Shown piece after piece: positions 61,812 to 64,000 of a stretch of 64,000 bases of DNA. The DNA is taken from NCBI RefSeq assembly GCF_001570585.1, contig NZ_BBXF01000001.1:124001-188000 (forward strand). Reading direction: 5' to 3'. A program made the translations under genes and the position numbers. The notes beneath the pieces are model-generated. The model was not told the DNA's origin and did not search any database. It worked only from the letters and a program-made list of their open reading frames with translations. This DNA is from Herbidospora daliensis (lineage in GTDB: Bacteria; Actinomycetota; Actinomycetes; Streptosporangiales; Streptosporangiaceae). Each line of letters starts with the position of its first letter. Within the stretch, counting starts at the first letter, position 1.

Positions 61812-64000
61812 GGGGTCTCCTTACGCATCGGGCGCAACGCCGGACGTGCCGACTTCTGGGTCCCAAGGGCCGCTGCGAGCAGCGCCGGGGTCGGTGCCTC
61901 GAACAGCATTCGGATCTTGACCTCCACGCTGAACTCGGCCCGGATCCGCGACAGCAGCCGGATCGCGAGCAGCGAGTGCCCGCCGAGGTGGAAGAAGTCG
62001 TCGTCGACCCCGACCGACTCGCGGCCGAGGACGTGCGCGAACACCGCGCACAGCGCCGCCTCCCGCTCGTCGGCGGGCTCCCTCCGGACGACGGGGCGAT
62101 CGGGCTCGGGGAGGGCCCGGCGGTCGAGCTTGCCCGAGGCGGTCAACGGGAGCTCGTCCAACGTGACGAAGGCGGCGGGGACCATGTAGGCGGGCAGGCG
62201 CTCGGCGGCGAACTCCCGCAGCCCCTCGGTCTGGCCGACGACATAGGCGATCAGGCGGTCATCCCTGGCCAGGACCGCAGCCTGTGAAACATCCGGACAT
62301 CTCAGCAGAACGGATTCGACCTCACCGGGCTCGACCCGGAACCCGCGCACCTTGACCTGGTCATCGGCCCGGCCCAGGTACACGAGTCGCCCGTCTGGGG
62401 TCCACCTCGCCAAGTCGCCGGTACGGTACATGCGCTCCCCCGCCGCAAAGGGCGAGGCCACGAACCGTTCGGCGGTCAGAGCGGGCCGGGAGACATACCC
62501 CCGCGCCAGACCGGCCCCCGCCACATAGAGCTCCCCGGCCACCCCGGGCGGGAGCGGGCTGAGAGCCTCATCCAGCACATACAGATGCGTGTTGGCGATC
62601 GGGGTGCCAAGCTCGACGTCGGCGGTAAGTTCCGCAGTGGTCACGCCGATGGTCGTCTCGGTCGGCCCGTAGTGGTTGAAGACGCGCCGGCCCGTGGCCA
62701 CCAGCTCGGCCACCCACTCCGCCGAGGCCGCTTCCCCACCCAGGACCAGCGAATCGGCCGGCATCAACCGCTCGACCCCCACAACCGAGGTCAGCGCCGC
62801 CAGATGCGAAGGCACCGCCTTGAACGCGTCGATCCGATGCTCGGCCAGATACGCCGCCACCAGTTCGGGATCGGTGACAGCCTGTTCATCCAAAACGTGC
62901 AACACGCCGCCGGTCGCCAGGCTGATGAACACCACCGTGTTCCCCAGATCGGTCACCTGAGGCTGAAGCAGCGCATACCGGGTACCCGGCTCACTCCAAC
63001 CCAGCCGGGCCGACACCGACGCGACGTAGTTGGCCAACCCCGCCTGAGTGACCGCCACCCCCTTCGGAGTCCCGGTCGAACCAGAAGTGAAGATCACATA
63101 AGCCAGATCGCCGTCACCTTCAGTCAGGTCCCCGGCCCCGGCTTCGGCCTCTACCTCAGGAAGGTCGGACAGGTCGTCCAGCACCATCTCCACTCCGGCG
63201 TCGGCCAGCATCGCCTCCACCCGCGAGACGGGCAGATCGGGATCGATCGGCAGATACGCGGCGCCGACCTTCCACACACCCAGAATCGCCGCGATCATGT
63301 CCGCGCCACGCGGCAACCGCAACCCCACCACCGTCGCACCCGCCACCCGGGCCGCGACCCTCCGGGCGCACTCGTCGAGTTGCCGATAGGTCAGCTCACG
63401 GCCGCCGGCGACCACGGCCACCGCGTCCGGACGCAGCGCCACCTGCCGCTCGAACAGCCGCAGCACCGGCTCCGCCGCCACGTCGGACGCGGTGTCGTTC
63501 CAGGTGCTCAGGAGCGCACGGACCTCGTCGCCGAGCACGTCCACCGAGCTCAGGGCCGGGTCGGGGGCGCCGTCCAGGGTCTCGGCCAGGGCGGCGGCCA
63601 CGTTCGCCGCCGCCACGCACATCAGCCGCCCGACCTCGCGCCCGTCCGTCTTCCCCGAGGTCAGGACGCTCAGGCTGAGCCCGGCCGGGCCCCGGTCGTT
63701 CACGGACACGGTCAACGGGTAGCTGTTCTGGACCCGCGAGTAGACGTTGCGCACCCCGTCGATCGACACCCGCCGGTCGGCGGCGTCGGCCTCCGTCCCG
63801 CCGATGTGCCGGTAGTTGAACAACGAGGTGAACAGCGGCGTGTTGCCCTCCAGGCCCGCCGCCTGCTGAGCCAGGGCCAGCGGCGCGTGCTCGTGTTCCA
63901 GCAGACCGGCCAGCTGAGCCCGCATCCCCTCCACGGCCTCCCGGACACCGGCACGACCCGAACGCACCCGCACCGGAAGGGTGTTGATAAAAGGCCCCAC
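61808..64000 (-). CDS. Nonribosomal peptide synthetase, C-terminal part (partial, runs off the window), predicted Asp
   Basis: Open at the right edge; 730 codons are visible. It starts inside a dual-type C domain ([29 protein letters not shown]), followed by a complete A domain with core [39 protein letters not shown] (DLTKVGHIGK, Asp) and a carrier domain [11 protein letters not shown]. The protein ends 45-50 residues after the carrier serine with ...[15 protein letters not shown] and shows no docking helix. Its TGA overlaps the GTG of the eight-module gene (GTGA), so the two are co-translated and pass the chain on from this carrier to module I. Confidence 0.95.

Overview
The window is very GC-rich DNA from a filamentous actinobacterium. 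Codon use, GTG/TTG starts, GTGA/ATGA gene overlaps and zinc-free L31/L33 ribosomal proteins fit Streptosporangiales or a relative (for example Nonomuraea or Streptosporangium); the genus is inference. No rRNA, tRNA, CRISPR array, transposase or integrase was recognised.

Region 1 (about 1-32450) is mainly carbohydrate scavenging and its control. After an ECF-like sigma factor with an overlapping unknown gene, and a TipA-like MerR gene divergent from a zinc alcohol dehydrogenase, come three separate CUT2-type sugar importers. (a) 4077-9500: ATPase, two permeases, binding lipoprotein and a tagatose-3-epimerase-like isomerase, followed by a secreted ThuA/sorbosone-dehydrogenase/PKD/CBM/ricin-lectin protein. 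(b) 13081-17570, minus strand: a rhamnose-type rhaS-Q-P-T set, divergent from a LacI regulator. (c) 24938-30517: an IclR regulator, aldehyde dehydrogenase, ATPase, one permease and a binding lipoprotein, followed by a secreted discoidin-domain protein. A secreted GH95-like glycosidase (22007-24730) lies between (b) and (c). Small housekeeping or stress genes lie between 18705 and 21837: a GGCT-like protein, a quinone oxidoreductase with a divergent MerR, cysteine-free L31 and L33 behind a probable Zur box, a membrane protein and a RidA-like protein. Several clear palindromic operators and strong terminators mark the transcription units.

Region 2 (about 32567-64000) is part of a nonribosomal peptide cluster, separated from the sugar genes by a perfect 13-bp-stem terminator. 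dpgABCD (plus strand) makes the 3,5-dihydroxyphenylglycine precursor from malonyl-CoA. Tail-to-tail with it, on the minus strand, is a single 25.5-kb NRPS gene (8514 aa, eight C-A-T modules and a thioesterase), translationally coupled to an upstream NRPS gene that leaves the window. By-eye adenylation codes give ...Asp | Asn-Tyr-X-Tyr-Asp-Asp-X-Asp-TE. X is an unassigned code (DALSVGAVIK) that is the best candidate for dihydroxyphenylglycine. There is no glycopeptide-type X domain and no separate epimerisation domain; modules IV and VI and the upstream partial module instead carry a different, dual C/E-like condensation domain. I do not recognise this order from any known dihydroxyphenylglycine peptide. 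The two X modules also carry 21-bp tandem repeats (six and seven copies) encoding Ser/Gly/Asp heptads inside the adenylation domain.

Likely logic: transporters and secreted glycosidases feed plant or microbial polysaccharide sugars into metabolism, while the NRPS/Dpg block makes an acidic, aromatic cyclic or linear peptide. Aminotransferase (HpgT), MbtH, export, resistance and regulatory genes for the peptide are not in this window and would be expected beyond 64000 or elsewhere.
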